From assembly GCA_029945375.1 (NCBI GenBank), contig CM057062.1, forward strand, positions 2,371,564 to 2,435,563: a DNA stretch of 64,000 nt. Reading direction: 5' to 3'. The DNA comes from Agaricus subrufescens. Lineage: Eukaryota > Basidiomycota > Agaricomycetes > Agaricales > Agaricaceae. Positions 22,561 to 33,339 of the stretch are shown in pieces; the first letter of the stretch is position 1; every line of letters begins with the position of its first letter. The position numbers and the translations under genes were made by a program. A model generated the notes under the pieces. That model was not told the DNA's origin, made no database searches, and saw nothing but the letters and a program-made list of their open reading frames with translations.

Positions 22561-24110
22561 CTATTTATAACATAGTATGGGGCAGTTGTAATATGCAGGT
22601 AATATGTGAAACGAACTTTCCGTTGTCAGGCCCATGTCAACGATAGTGTCCTCGAAACCGGCTTCGAATCTGCTGTCCGCAATGACTTGAGAAGCTCGTG
22701 GACTGACAATGCCTTCGAGCATGAGAAGGTCATCTTCCACCATGCGTAGACGAAGATGGATGGGCATTGCTCGAGGATGACGAAGAGGAGATGACACCAG
22801 CAGTACTGGCGCCTCTGGTGGGTCTAAATATAAATTTGGCTCGATTAGGAACTTCTCCAACTCGGTAAACTGGTGGTATTGGGTCCATAACTGAATGGTC
22901 GTGCACTAGCGCAGGATGAAGAAACAGAAACGCCGGATGAAGCAGATGCAGGAAATGGCGATAACGGAGGGTTTGATGATCCAGTTGTAGTTGGAGTCGT
23001 AGGTAGAGCTCTGGTGCTGCTGCTTGATTTACAGCGAGTATTGTTGGTTGAAGATCATTTCACAGTGTAGACCAGTATAGCGTTGACCGGGATTTGGCCT
23101 AGTTGGGGCTTGGTTCTGAAGCGACGTTTGGAGTAGGAAAATCTTTCTCGGAGAGCTGAAAAGAAACCAGCAGAATATTGGAGATGAGTATTTCTGAAGA
23201 AGAGGAGTAGAACGCGTACGGGTGTTCTCAGTGAACTCAAGACCTCTAGCGAATATCCCGAAAAGGGTTGGAGGTCGAGGAACATACTCCAATTCCCGCC
23301 CTGCGGTATGACAAATTCTACGTTAAAACCTTCAGCTGCACTTGAGAGGAAGTGCTCACAGTTGACTGGCGAGATGTCAAAGGTTGTTGTGATGAATCCG
23401 GCCAACCACTGGCAGATCATGTGATGATGCTAGGTATCTCGGAATCAGAGTGCTGGTGGTTGACGAGCGAGGATGCGTCAGGCAGAGAGATATTGGATTT
23501 GACGGTAGGGGGGTGTACGGGCCAAGCGCGTTGAGATGAAAGTTGCTGTGTAGAGGTTGAGATGGATATAGATGAGAAATCCACAAGTTTGAAAAGTGGA
23601 AGCTCACCAGTGGCGGTATATGACGATGCATCAAATCTTGAAGGAGGCCGAGGGAGTGGGAGGACTGGATGGCGTAGAGGGCAAGTGGGGCAGGGGCGCT
23701 GAATTTCCGCAACGATAGAGGGGGAGTACAGACTCTGTTGCAAGGAGCGGCACCGCAATAGAGCGGGGGGCGAAATTGCAACACGTTGATTGCAGCCGTC
23801 TGGGAAAAGATGGCTTGATGAAGGATACATGTATGCGCTGAACCATGGCAAAGATCCTATACAGCTAAATTCCAATGGAATCCACTGTAAAAAGGAGTAA
23901 GCAACAAGATTCAAACGGCGTATATTGCGATCGTTTACCATAGATGACAGAAATTCGGCCAATTTTTCCAGGCTGAGATACCAGCGTAGACCATGTAGAC
24001 TGTTCTTCGCTCACTGAGTATGGTACCCATCCTCAGGGCGATGAAAGAGCGTTCCATAGAAGGAGAGGTCTCTCCGACCAAGCTGGAGCATCACTGGCGC
24101 CATATGGATT
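22561..24110 (-). pseudogene. Unrecognised minus-strand coding remnants
   Basis: Several open pieces look protein-like but do not join cleanly. One of about 99 codons at 22561-22860 (EKFLIEPNLYLDPPEAPVLL...) has a plausible upstream acceptor. One of about 120 codons lies at 23055-23420 (GGNWSMFLDLQPFSGYSLEV...). Overlapping pieces in all three frames cover 23377-23962 (SSMVNDRNIRRLNLVAYSFLQ...). The alternation of frames and stops suggests a decayed gene, perhaps of an F-box/LRR type, but I have no motif that supports a name. Confidence 0.3.
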
Positions 24111-24895
24111 CAATTAGCTCAGGGCTTGGGTGGAAATGGGAATAAAAGATTGCTTACCTCGCGCTACTGCGGTGGGATTGACCTGCAGTCGCCGCTCTAT
24201 AGTCAAGGTGGTGTTGGAACTGGCGCGGTACCAAATTGTTGTGGATGTTTGAATATGGCGGTGACCCTACATGGCACGAGGGTTCATCCATCCTCGTCCT
24301 CGATGCTTGTCGTTATCGTTTGGGGAGCTGTTTCGTAGACAGAGGCGGTGGTAGGAGGAGAGAAGGGCACTCGGCATTTTCCAGACAACGCATCTTGGGA
24401 CACTCATGCATAGAAACACCTTCGTCGGAGACCAAAGAGCGGGTAGCTGCTGGCTCGCTGATCAAGGCGGGGCGCGTCATTCTTAGCTCGCTATCAAAGT
24501 CGCTTGGTCTGTCTCTTGCTGATGCGCTTGCAGCCTTCGCACCCTTGCTGGGCTCTCGCCGGACCGCTCTTGGCTCATCGGCTCGCGCTCTCTCCTGGGC
24601 CATCCTCCTTACCTCATTCCTCGCCAAGTTCCTCCACCGTCGCCATACGATCTCAATCTCCCGCCACCGCCGCTGTACGAACAGTACACCTCTTAACAGG
24701 GTTTGTTTCCTCGACGGAGCGCTACCCCCTCTCGGGGCTCAAGTCCCAAGGTTGTACATATTGCTAACCAAGTAGGGAAATGTCATGCAGCAACTCGTCA
24801 TGAATCATTGGATGCCTAGTTTGACTATGCCTTGGGTCGAATGTGAGTGTCTGTGCTTCTTTGCGCCTCATCCACAGTTCGAGTCCAAGAGCTGA
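24111..24895. other. No recognisable gene
   Basis: Open stretches exist on both strands (up to about 180 codons on plus, 104 on minus at 24313-24627) but are compositionally biased (S/R/L or R/A/E rich). They overlap one another and show no family motif. Confidence 0.35.
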
Positions 24896-26165
24896 ATGCC
24901 GCCTGTCAGATTCGTGTTCGGCAGCTACGTTTGGAAGCGTGATGTAGAATACGCTTGGAATACGCAGACTTCAACGGCAAATGCATCACCTTCCAAATCC
25001 CTGTTGCTGCCCTCCTTGTTGGTTCTCTCATTGGGTATCTCTTGGGTATCTGTACGCCAATCCATCATTTGCGCGTACCCACCCTCGAAGTGTCTCCCGG
25101 AACCACTACAAACATGTCTGCCCAGACCCTTACATCCTGTATTCATGCGCCATCATAGACACACTTCCCTTGAACACCACTGCACTCTGGAGAATGAACG
25201 TATGGATCGACAAACTATGGAGCTTCACGGACCGCTGTGTCAAAATCGAAAAAGACACACCTCAGCTGGTCGACATCTGGTAAGTGCTTACTCGATCAAT
25301 TTTGTTTTTCTGTCGCCTCAAATCTCTCATAGGCAGTTTGGTACTCCACGGTTGCACGATATCATGCCAATGATATTCAACTTATCCCTTCTGAAGGATC
25401 TTGCCTGGTCGCCTCCGATTCATTCAGCCTTCCAGAAAAACGTGCATCACTTCACGTCCTCCACCTCGGATACGAAATATAAACTTGAGAAAATACTATT
25501 GTTGTATACTTCTTGGAACGGGGACTTTCCCTCGCGATACTACTGGAGTAGGCGCGGAACTTACCCTGTAACCCACACCGTCGGCCACAAAGGCCGAGCG
25601 CTGATCCTTCACTGCTCCTTGCTGTCTACCTCAGCCGAGGCAACTTCATCGAGCACTGCGATGATCATGTCTCATGGAACTCGGCAATACCATAGCTACA
25701 ACACCCTCCCATCCCTCCCCGACTGTTTCTTTGTCGGGAACAGTACCCACTCAGATGTCTTACCCAAGGACGAGCTCAAGAGAAGATACAGGGAGAAATG
25801 TCTCGTCGACATCAACATAGTGAGCAAGACAGTGGTGAAGGTGTGCGGGAGCGGTGCTCGGAAGGGCTAAAGATCAAAGAAGCGAAAACATCTTCAATAA
25901 CAAAATCAAAAATCAAAAACGTGTAGGGGAAGATCTACGCCTTGACCAACGGCGACACCAAATGTTTACAAGAACTCAAAGAGGGCCTGCACATCAACGC
26001 CCTTTGATCTCTGTCCAACACCATCTTCTCCCCCACTCTCACTGCCGCCGCCGACAAAGACGACAACAACTCAGCCTTGCTTACAGATTTCGATTACAAC
26101 TTTGTGTGGGACTGGGATGAAATTTCAATCAGTCGGGATCTAGATTCGGGATGGGAGACCAGGTA
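24896..26165 (+). pseudogene. Unrecognised plus-strand gene or gene remnant
   Basis: Protein-like segments lie in changing frames: a hydrophobic segment IPVAALLVGSLIGYLLGICT (about 24999-25060), MNVWIDKLWSFTDRCVKIEKDTPQLVDIW ending at a good donor (ggtaagt, 25280), an acceptor at about 25335, then FGTPRLHDIMPMIFNLSLLKDLAWS and further open sequence to about 25870. A separate piece ends ALLTDFDYNFVWDWDEISISRDLDSGWE at about 26155. I do not recognise the family. The frame changes suggest missed introns or decay. Confidence 0.3.
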
Positions 26166-26798
26166 CGTTGCGCAGGCGATGGGCAGCGGGCAGAGTTGTC
26201 CATTTCGCATAAATCCTCAAGTTTTGACGGCTTGCTTGCGGGTGCTGTATCTTGGTGTAGGGGGGTTTCGGCGATGCTGTCTACAAATGCATGTCTAGTC
26301 GTTTGGTTCTTTTTTTGTATGTTCGTTACTCGGGCTTGTGTATTTTTCCGTTTTGATACTCGCCGCATCCGTCTAGTACAATGTTAAGTAGGAACAACAT
26401 ATAGTAATAGAGGGAGTAGTGAGCTTTGGTGATAAGTCTTATCGAAAGTGCCCCGGGATTGGGGTGAGGGTAGTGGTGCGGATGATAATATGGGAAGACA
26501 TACTTAAAGTGACAATGCCGTTCAAATACTATTGTAGGTGTAAGAGCTGGGAGGGCGAGACGCGAAAACTTGTAGTCCTTTCAGATGGGGATAATGGATA
26601 AGGATGAGGAGACTCTGAAAAGGCAGCATGGATAGATGTTGTACATTTACAAGACAAAAACACAACAAGGAAAAAGTAGCATATGACAGACTCAGACTAT
26701 ACACAATTTGTCTCCTCCTTCACCAAGCTTGTATCCCAGTATTCTACACCCTGGCCTGTGAGGATCAACAGGTGAAAAGAAAAAAGATCTTAGACTTA

Positions 26799-27013
26799 CA
26801 GTGGCTCAAAAAACTGTCCCAATGTTTTGAGGTTTTCAACTATTTCAGTTATAGCGTCGTGGGAACATCGCAAAACATTACATAATAATTATGTATAGTA
26901 GTGTAGCATGTGATCTATTAGGGACATTTTGGATTACGTAAATTGATTGGAAACTGATTGAGAAATTAAATCAACAAAATAATCAATCATTGGGACAGTT
27001 TTTTGACTCTCTA
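26799..27013. repeat. Left terminal inverted arm of the Tc1/mariner element
   Basis: This 215-bp arm pairs with 28192-28406. Within the arm itself, TCAAAAAACTGTCCCAATG at the outer end recurs inverted at the inner end (cattgggacagttttttga at about 26989-27007). Each arm therefore has inverted ends of its own. Confidence 0.9.
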
Positions 27014-27025
27014 CCCTTGTTGTAA

Positions 27026-28047
27026 CTAATACTTTGTATGACCACCTTTAGCCTTGATAACTGCCTGGCACCTCCTAGGCATACTTTCTATAAGTCTCTG
27101 ACACTCTTCTGGAGTGATTTTGTTCCACTCTTTAGCTACCCTTTCCCACAAATCATGAACTCCTCTAGGTGGTTTGGAATATTCCTTCAACTTGTCCTTG
27201 AGGTTGATCCAAAGGTGTTCAATGGGATTTAAGTCAGGGGATTGGGCAGACCAGACTAGGACTTTGATGTTGTTGTCTTCAAACCACTTGTCTGTTCTTT
27301 TTGCCATGTGCTTGGGGTCATTATCATGTTGGAATATCCTCTTCCCCTCCTCCATCTCCAGTTTTTCAAAGCTGTCAACCACTCCACTGTCCAAAATATC
27401 ACAGTATTGCACAGAATCCATGATACCCTGAACCTCTGTAAGCATCCCAACTCCCTCCCATCCCATACAGCCCCATACCATAAGGTTATTCCCTCCTCCA
27501 TGTTTGACTGTAGGAGTAGTAGTCCTATCAGAAGGGCCCTCACCATTTTTCTTCCAGGTATACACCTTTCCATCTGACTGAATCCTACATTAATCTTGGT
27601 TTCATCTGACCACAAGATCCTTTTCCAGTCCTCCACTGTCCAATTTTTGTGATAATGAGCAAATTTGAGACAGTCTCTTCTATGTTGCTGTTTGAGGAGA
27701 GGACATTTCTTCTTTACAACAGCCCTAAATGAACTCTCTTTGAGAGTGTTTCTGACTGTTTGAGGATGTACTGGACTGGGAATGATGTTGTTGATATACT
27801 GGGCACCCTGAACTGCATTATCCAGCTGGCCAGTAGTGATTTGGTGAATGATTGCCCTTTTGTCCTGAGAAGAAAGCTTAGCTGGACAACCCCCTAACAT
27901 GTTCTCCTTGTCCTCATCAACCCCTTTCTTAATCCTCCCCACAGTAGACATCCCCAGACCAGTTCTAGACTGAATCTGACAAACAGAATAGCCTTCTTGA
28001 AGAAGAGATATGACAGAGGAGCATTGAGTAGAAGAAGTAGCTTTCAT
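27026..28047 (-). pseudogene. Tc1/mariner DDE transposase, one frameshift
   Basis: The frame starting at 28047 has an N-terminal helix-turn-helix region (about residues 1-110) and the first catalytic Asp in WSDETK. At about 27565-27600 the frame shifts, and the second frame continues YTWKKNGEGPSD, WGCMGWEGVG, IFQHDNDPKH (second Asp) and WSAQSPDLNPIEHLW (Glu), ending KGGHTKY at 27026. All three DDE residues survive with Tc1-type DD34E-like spacing, so a single indel is the only visible lesion. The total length of about 340 residues fits the family. Confidence 0.88.
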
Positions 28048-28191
28048 GGTGGTGGTTTAAGGTCAAGATGTGATTTAATCAAACTTTGATGATGCAAATT
28101 TATACAAACAAGGTCACATGACATTCTCAAATATTTCTGTACTTTTTCGGATTTTTATGAGGGCTCTAGAACAAGATTTGTCTCAGCTGAA

Positions 28192-28406
28192 TAGAGAGTC
28201 AAAAAACTGTCCCAATGATTGATTATTTTGTTGATTTAATTTCTCAATCAGTTTCCAATCAATTTACGTAATCCAAAATGTCCCTAATAGATCACATGCT
28301 ACGCTACTATACATAATTATTACGTAATGTTTTGCGATGTTCCCACGACGCTATAACTGAAATAGTTGAAAACCTCAAAACATTGGGACAGTTTTTTGAG
28401 CCACTG
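28192..28406. repeat. Right terminal inverted arm of the Tc1/mariner element
   Basis: It is the inverted partner of 26799-27013, with the same internal inverted ends. Confidence 0.9.
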
Positions 28407-28419
28407 TACTTCCTCTACC

Positions 28420-31400
28420 TCATGTACTTCTTGGGTGGTAAGGAACAATACAGTATGTGTCCCCCTCATGATCTCCAGGAAAAATTGCAACTTGGCCACC
28501 AGGAACTGCTCCACATACAAGGACTTGTAGATAGGGTGAAGTTTGTAAGAACCGTTTTGTTGCATGATCAATAACCTTATAAAGCCAAGAGAAAGTGAGG
28601 AATAACTGACTACAGTTCATGAACTGATGTACTTACACCCTGATTATGTAGAAAAGAAATAGTGAAGCATAGACCAGAGATCGGGAACTGATGTACTTAC
28701 AAACTGACCCATGAGATTTGTGGAAGAGAAATAGTTAGTGACAGACCAGACTTGACCAACTGATGTACTTACTTCCTGATGCATGAGATTTGTGGAAGAG
28801 AAATAGTCAAAGACAGACCAGACTTCACCAACTGATGTACTTACACCCTGATGCATGAGAGTTGTGGAAGAGAAATAGTCAATAACAGACAAGACTTCAC
28901 CAACTGATGTACTTACAGTCTGACGCATGAGATTTGTGGAAGAGAAATAGTCAATGACAGACCAGACTTCACTAACTGACGTACTTACATCCTGATGCAT
29001 GAGATTTGTGGAAGACAAATAGTCAATGACAGACCAGACTTCACCAATTGATGTACTTACACCCTGATGCATGAGATTTTTGGAAGAGAAATAGTCAATA
29101 ACAGACCAGACTTCACCAACTGATGTACTTACAATCTGATGCATGATATTTGTGGAAGAGAAATAGTCAATGACAGACCAGACTTCACCAACTGATGTAC
29201 TTACAGCCTGATGCATGAGATTTGTGGAAGAGAAATAGTCAATGACAGACCAGACTTCACCAACTGATGTACTTACATACTGATGCATGAGATTTGTGGA
29301 AGAGAAATAGTCAATGACAGACCAGACTTCACCAACTGATGTACTTACAATCTGACGCATGAGATTCGTGGAAGAGAACTAGTCAATAGAGGACTAGCCT
29401 TCACCAACTGATGTACTTACATGCTGAAGCATGAGATTTGTGGAAGAGAAATAGTCAATGACAGACCAGACTTCACCAACTCATGTACTTACATGCTAAT
29501 GCATGAAATTTGTGGAAGAGAAATAGTCAATGACAGACCAGACTTCACCAACTCATGTACTTACAGCCTGATGCATGAGAGTTGTGGAAGAGAAATAGTC
29601 AATGACAGACCAGACTTCACCAACTGATGTACTTACATACTGATGCATGAGATTCATGGAAGACAAATAGTCAATGACAGACCAGACTTCACCAACTCAT
29701 GTACTTACAATCTGATGCATGAGATTTGTGGAAGAGAACTAGTCAATGGAAGCCTAGCCTTCACCAACTGATGTACTTACATGCTGATGCATGAGATTTG
29801 TGGAAGAGAAATAGTCAATAACAGACAAGACTTCACCAACTGATGTACTTACATGCTAATGCATGAGATTTGTGGAAGAGAAATAGTCAAAGACAGACCA
29901 GACTTCACCAACTGATGTACTTACACGCTGATGCATGAGATTTGTGGAAGAGAAATAGTCAATGACAGACCAGACTTCACCAACTCATGTACTTACACCC
30001 TGATGCATGAGATTTGTTGAAGAGAAATAGTCACTGACAGACCAGACATCACCAACTGATGTACTTACACCCTGATGCATGAGATTTGTGGAAGAGAAAT
30101 AGTCAATGACAGACCAGACTTTACCAACTGATGTACTTACATGCTGATGCATGAGATTTGTGGAAGAGAAATAGTCAATGACAGACCAGACTTCACCAAT
30201 TGATGTACTTACAACCTGATCCATCAGATTTGTGCGACAAAATAGTCAATAACAGTCTGGACTTCACCAACTCATTTACTTACCACTCTAACCATATATT
30301 TTCCATTATCATCAAAGTCAACATCTATATCCTTGTAGTAGACCTCTCGGAACATCCCACTTTTACCAAGTTCATCTCGAAATTCCTGTAACAATAGTCA
30401 GAAATTCCTATCTTTGATACCAAGTCCAATACTACCTTCCATGCACCAAATGCTTTCCTAACAAATACATATACAATGCTAACACTGTAATTAGCACTCC
30501 ACAAACTATCATTGAAGTTGCAAAGCCTGATCATGTTAATATTCGAGACGGCATCAAACTCAATATCCTTTTGATGCAACTGTGACGAAATCCCTTGCTG
30601 AGCCTTAGATCTGTTAACTATCTCGGTTAGTAGTCTTTTGCCCATTTCTGCAAGAATATCTCTAGTAAATCCTATAATTTCTTCCTCCGGGAGTTCTGGC
30701 ATTCCGGCACTGATAAATTTGCCAGCTGAAAGCGTGTATGAGCATTACTCAAATATGATGAGCTATACTCAAACGTACCTGATTCCTCGCCACAATATTT
30801 ATCCCACAACTTGACATAGCCCAGTAACACATCGTGCTCAATACCATCAGCATCAATATAAAACTTCCCCGATCTTTGCTCATCCACCAGGTAGTCGGCA
30901 AAAGAAGCATGTAAGAATGTCAACGGCATCTTATGCGCTTCCTCTCGAGACGGTATCTTGAGGGTTGAAATACATTTGATGAGAGCGGGACGGACCTGAT
31001 CCGGATCCAGCTGGAGAACCAGAGCCATGCCTCTTAGTGTGTGGGATTTCAACGAAGCACGGATTCCCCAAGGATCATCGTTGCGGAACGCAAGTGCTAG
31101 CGCAAGCAAGTGTTGCGCTGCGGGTAGCGACTTCACTGGGATCTTTGAGAGAATCTCGGTGTACAGGTTGTCGAGATTCCTGAAGGGCTGCTCCTCGCTC
31201 GGAACACACTTCGAACGATCAATGACGGATAAGACAAGACTGAGGCGCGACACGGGATTACCCTCCTCAGGGTCCATGATGAACCGAACCGCAGTTGCGG
31301 CGAAAACAAAGAGGCCAGACGAAGCAGTTGCTAGCTTTGTGACGTCAGTTTTCACTGGCCAATTCGTGGGAACGACACCAGCAAACTTGCGTTGTATGAC

Positions 31401-32851
31401 GGCGAAGCTTTCATCCAAGAAGCGTGCAGCATCTGTGCGAGCATCCGGGTCATCGATGGAGATGGTGTATGACTTGAACTGTCCTTGCATTGGCGCCTCC
31501 CTGAACGCATTCATTATATACAACTCCAGACAACTCGCAATGACCCAGGTAAGGGGTGCATCCGGATAATCCTGCATAAATGTTCCGATGAGGCCGATGA
31601 TGTGTTGTTGGGCGTCTGCACCCTCAAGTTCATCAAGTCCATCCAGCAATATATCCAAGGGTGGCCCATCGACTCCAATCTTCCCTACTCCGAATGGCTC
31701 GATGATGAAGATTTGAAATTGTGTTTCCATATCTGTCTTAAGGATGAGGGGGTCGGCAGCAATCCGATCAACGATATAATTTCGGTAAGCTTCGATAGAA
31801 ACAGCGAGTCGGTACCCGATAGTGGTGAAGACCTGGTTCAGGTTGTTACATTTATTGGGTCGTGAAATGAATACAGAAATGACGGGATGGTCCGCATTTT
31901 CCGTGTAGGTCTGCATGACGGCGGATTTACCAACGCCTGCTGGACCAGTAAGGTGAAAAAGGGATTCGGAGCAGGAGGCGTCTTTGAACCAAGCCAGGAG
32001 CCATTTGAGAATTCCTTCACGTGTGCTGGGATGACACCTGGGGCGCTACTCGCGGGAGGCATCGTTTGGTGCGGAACCATCCATGACATACTCTAAAAGC
32101 AGTTTTATCACTGTGAACAAGGCAAATGAGTTGAGTTCTCGAAGAAATAAGATGACGGGTCTTACTAGGGTGTATCCCGCCCTCTCTTTCCCCAAAGGTG
32201 CCACCGTAGATATTAAAGCGATGAGCTCCAGCGAAATAGCTGCCTGTACCAGACGGAACTAAGGCGAACATGAGCTCCAATTGACATCATTCAAATAAAC
32301 ACACAGCCGCACCTTGCAAATTCCATGAAGACGAATCATAATTTCCAGCACCGGATTGATCGATCACAGCAGTGATAGGCGTCAGTGGGGCGAATGAGGG
32401 AGGGGCTGGGGCAACCATGAATCCTGACTCTCTCATCATACAAATACACACAAAAACACACCTAGGACATTGTGTGAAGGCGAAACATGACTTTCGGCAT
32501 TGACATCATGAGCTATGGTGGCGATAGGTGTCGGTTCGATGGGTGGAACAGGACATGAGGCAGTCATGAACTTGTGTTACTAAACAAGTATACGCAGAAA
32601 CATACCTCCTGTAGCCTGTAAAGACGAGGGACGATTTCCGGAGCTGGAGTCATGGATCATGCTGGCAGTGGGCCTCGGCTGGACAGATTGGAGAGGGACT
32701 GAAGCGACCATAAAATCGGATTGTGTCCTAGTGCAAGGATCTGGAGCATACCTGAGATTCCCGGTGAAGACCCAGAGGAGCCTCCCAGCCCAAGCGGATC
32801 GACCGTGCTGCTATTACGCCTACGTTTAAACAGCCCAAAGCAACAGGCCAT
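28420..32851 (-). CDS. NACHT NTPase (fungal NLR-like), about 769 aa if spliced as modelled; one in-frame TAG
   Basis: Exons modelled on the minus strand: 32752-32851, 32606-32698, 32313-32405, 32166-32258, 30779-32092, 30436-30725, 30284-30385, then 23 three-base exons between 24 introns (see the array), then 28420-28575. All phases fit. The N-terminus MACCFGLFKRRR is short and basic. Exon 32166-32258 has the FAGAHRFNIYGGTF signature known from mushroom NLRs. Exon 30779-32092 holds PRCHPSTREGIL, the Walker A LTGPAGVGKSAV, the Walker B ILLDGLDELEG and a NACHT-associated tail. The rest (PELPEEEIIGFTRDI ... NGKYMVRV and VIDHATKRFLQT ... PYHPRST) matches nothing I know. An in-frame TAG at 32046-32048, just before PRCHPSTR, breaks the model. 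The gene is either a pseudogene, or has another start, or carries a sequence error. NACHT NLRs act as intracellular sensors in heterokaryon incompatibility and probably immunity. Confidence 0.7.
28576..30283 (-). repeat. Tandem array of 24 intron-like units with 23 single-codon spacers
   Basis: The array has a 72-bp period (21 of 22 intervals are 72 bp, one is 64). Read on the minus strand each unit is GTAAGTACATCAGTTGG...CTCATGCATCAG, 69 nt with consensus 5' and 3' splice sites, followed by three bases. The first unit is 30216-30283 (68 nt) and the last is 28576-28636 (61 nt, ending AAG). Every unit keeps GTAAGT and every inner unit ends CAG or TAG. The three spacer bases vary while the 69 bases are well conserved. 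Read through without splicing, at least seven units contain in-frame stops (TGA in those with ACATGAGTT, TAG in two with GACTAGTTC). Coding sequence in phase 0 lies on both sides. It is not CRISPR: repeat and spacer sizes are wrong and it sits inside a gene. Confidence 0.85.
32166..32698 (-). repeat. Tandemly repeated 93-nt exon modules of the NACHT gene
   Basis: Exons 32606-32698, 32313-32405 and 32166-32258 are each exactly 93 nt and phase 1 on both sides. They are separated by short introns beginning GTATG or GTGYG. A fourth module at about 32461-32553 has the same layout (PVPPIEPTPIATIAHDVNAES) but its acceptor reads CAT instead of CAG, so it is probably skipped. The first modules share a P-x-P-T/I-A/T...HD/DQ-S-S/G-x-GN pattern, and the last module has become the GGTF exon. 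The repeats are visible in spacing, splice phase and protein pattern. Confidence 0.65.
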
Positions 32852-33339
32852 GATTTAGAGTGCTGCAAACAGAAAACAAAAGTTGTGTCAAGAGGACCAC
32901 TGCGAGGATCGTGAAGGTGCAATGTTTGGGCCACACCTCTTTGAGTTGGAGTTCTGTGAGCAGGGATTTGTGCGTACGAGGTTGGGTGGCAAGAGAAATC
33001 AGCTGGTCTCGTGCCTCTGATCATGGGCATGAGTTCTCTCACAGACGTGCTGTGCTTGTGCTAATTATAAACTACAAACGAAGGCTAAGTACACTACATG
33101 ACCACACGTCTCACTGTTAGACCTCGGAGGAGCGCAGGGGACAAAAACATATATAAGACTGGCTGGTAGCAGAAAAAATTACTGAGGTAACATAGGGAAG
33201 AACCATGAACATGAAAAACACAGTACCGGACGGGCATATGTTCCCACAATCAGGCGGGCTGTACGCCAGAAGTCTCTCCAATACTGGACTCGGGTAGGGT
33301 AGAGAAAGTGTGCTGTGAAATATCTTCCAGAGAAGGAGT
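32852..33339. other. Upstream flank of the NACHT gene; no gene seen
   Basis: There are no ORFs with recognisable motifs. It should contain the promoter of the minus-strand NACHT gene. No clear TATA box was found. Confidence 0.4.

Larger units (their letters stand above)
26799..28406 (-). mobile_element. Tc1/mariner-type DNA transposon (1608 bp) with 215-bp inverted arms
   Basis: It is flanked by TA at 26797-26798 and 28407-28408, the usual Tc1/mariner target duplication. Both ends start CAGTGGCTC on their own strand. The inverted arms are 26799-27013 and 28192-28406 (215 bp each, near-identical). A DDE transposase gene with one frameshift lies between them on the minus strand. On the minus strand the insertion splits a GTAAGT in the 3' flank of the NACHT gene. 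Confidence 0.92.

Noticed and set aside
24236..24775. Plus-strand ORF of 179 codons
   Set aside because: It is compositionally biased, overlaps an equally open minus-strand ORF and has no motif; probably not a gene.
28644..29360. A 238-codon minus-strand ORF made of 24-residue repeats (STSVGEVWSVIDYFSSTN...)
   Set aside because: It is the unspliced reading of the intron-like array. Other units of the same array contain TGA or TAG in this frame, and splice sites are better conserved than the frame. Kept as an alternative only within the array finding.
28576..30283. CRISPR-like array
   Set aside because: The repeats are 69 nt with 3-nt spacers and lie inside a spliced eukaryotic gene; there are no cas genes.
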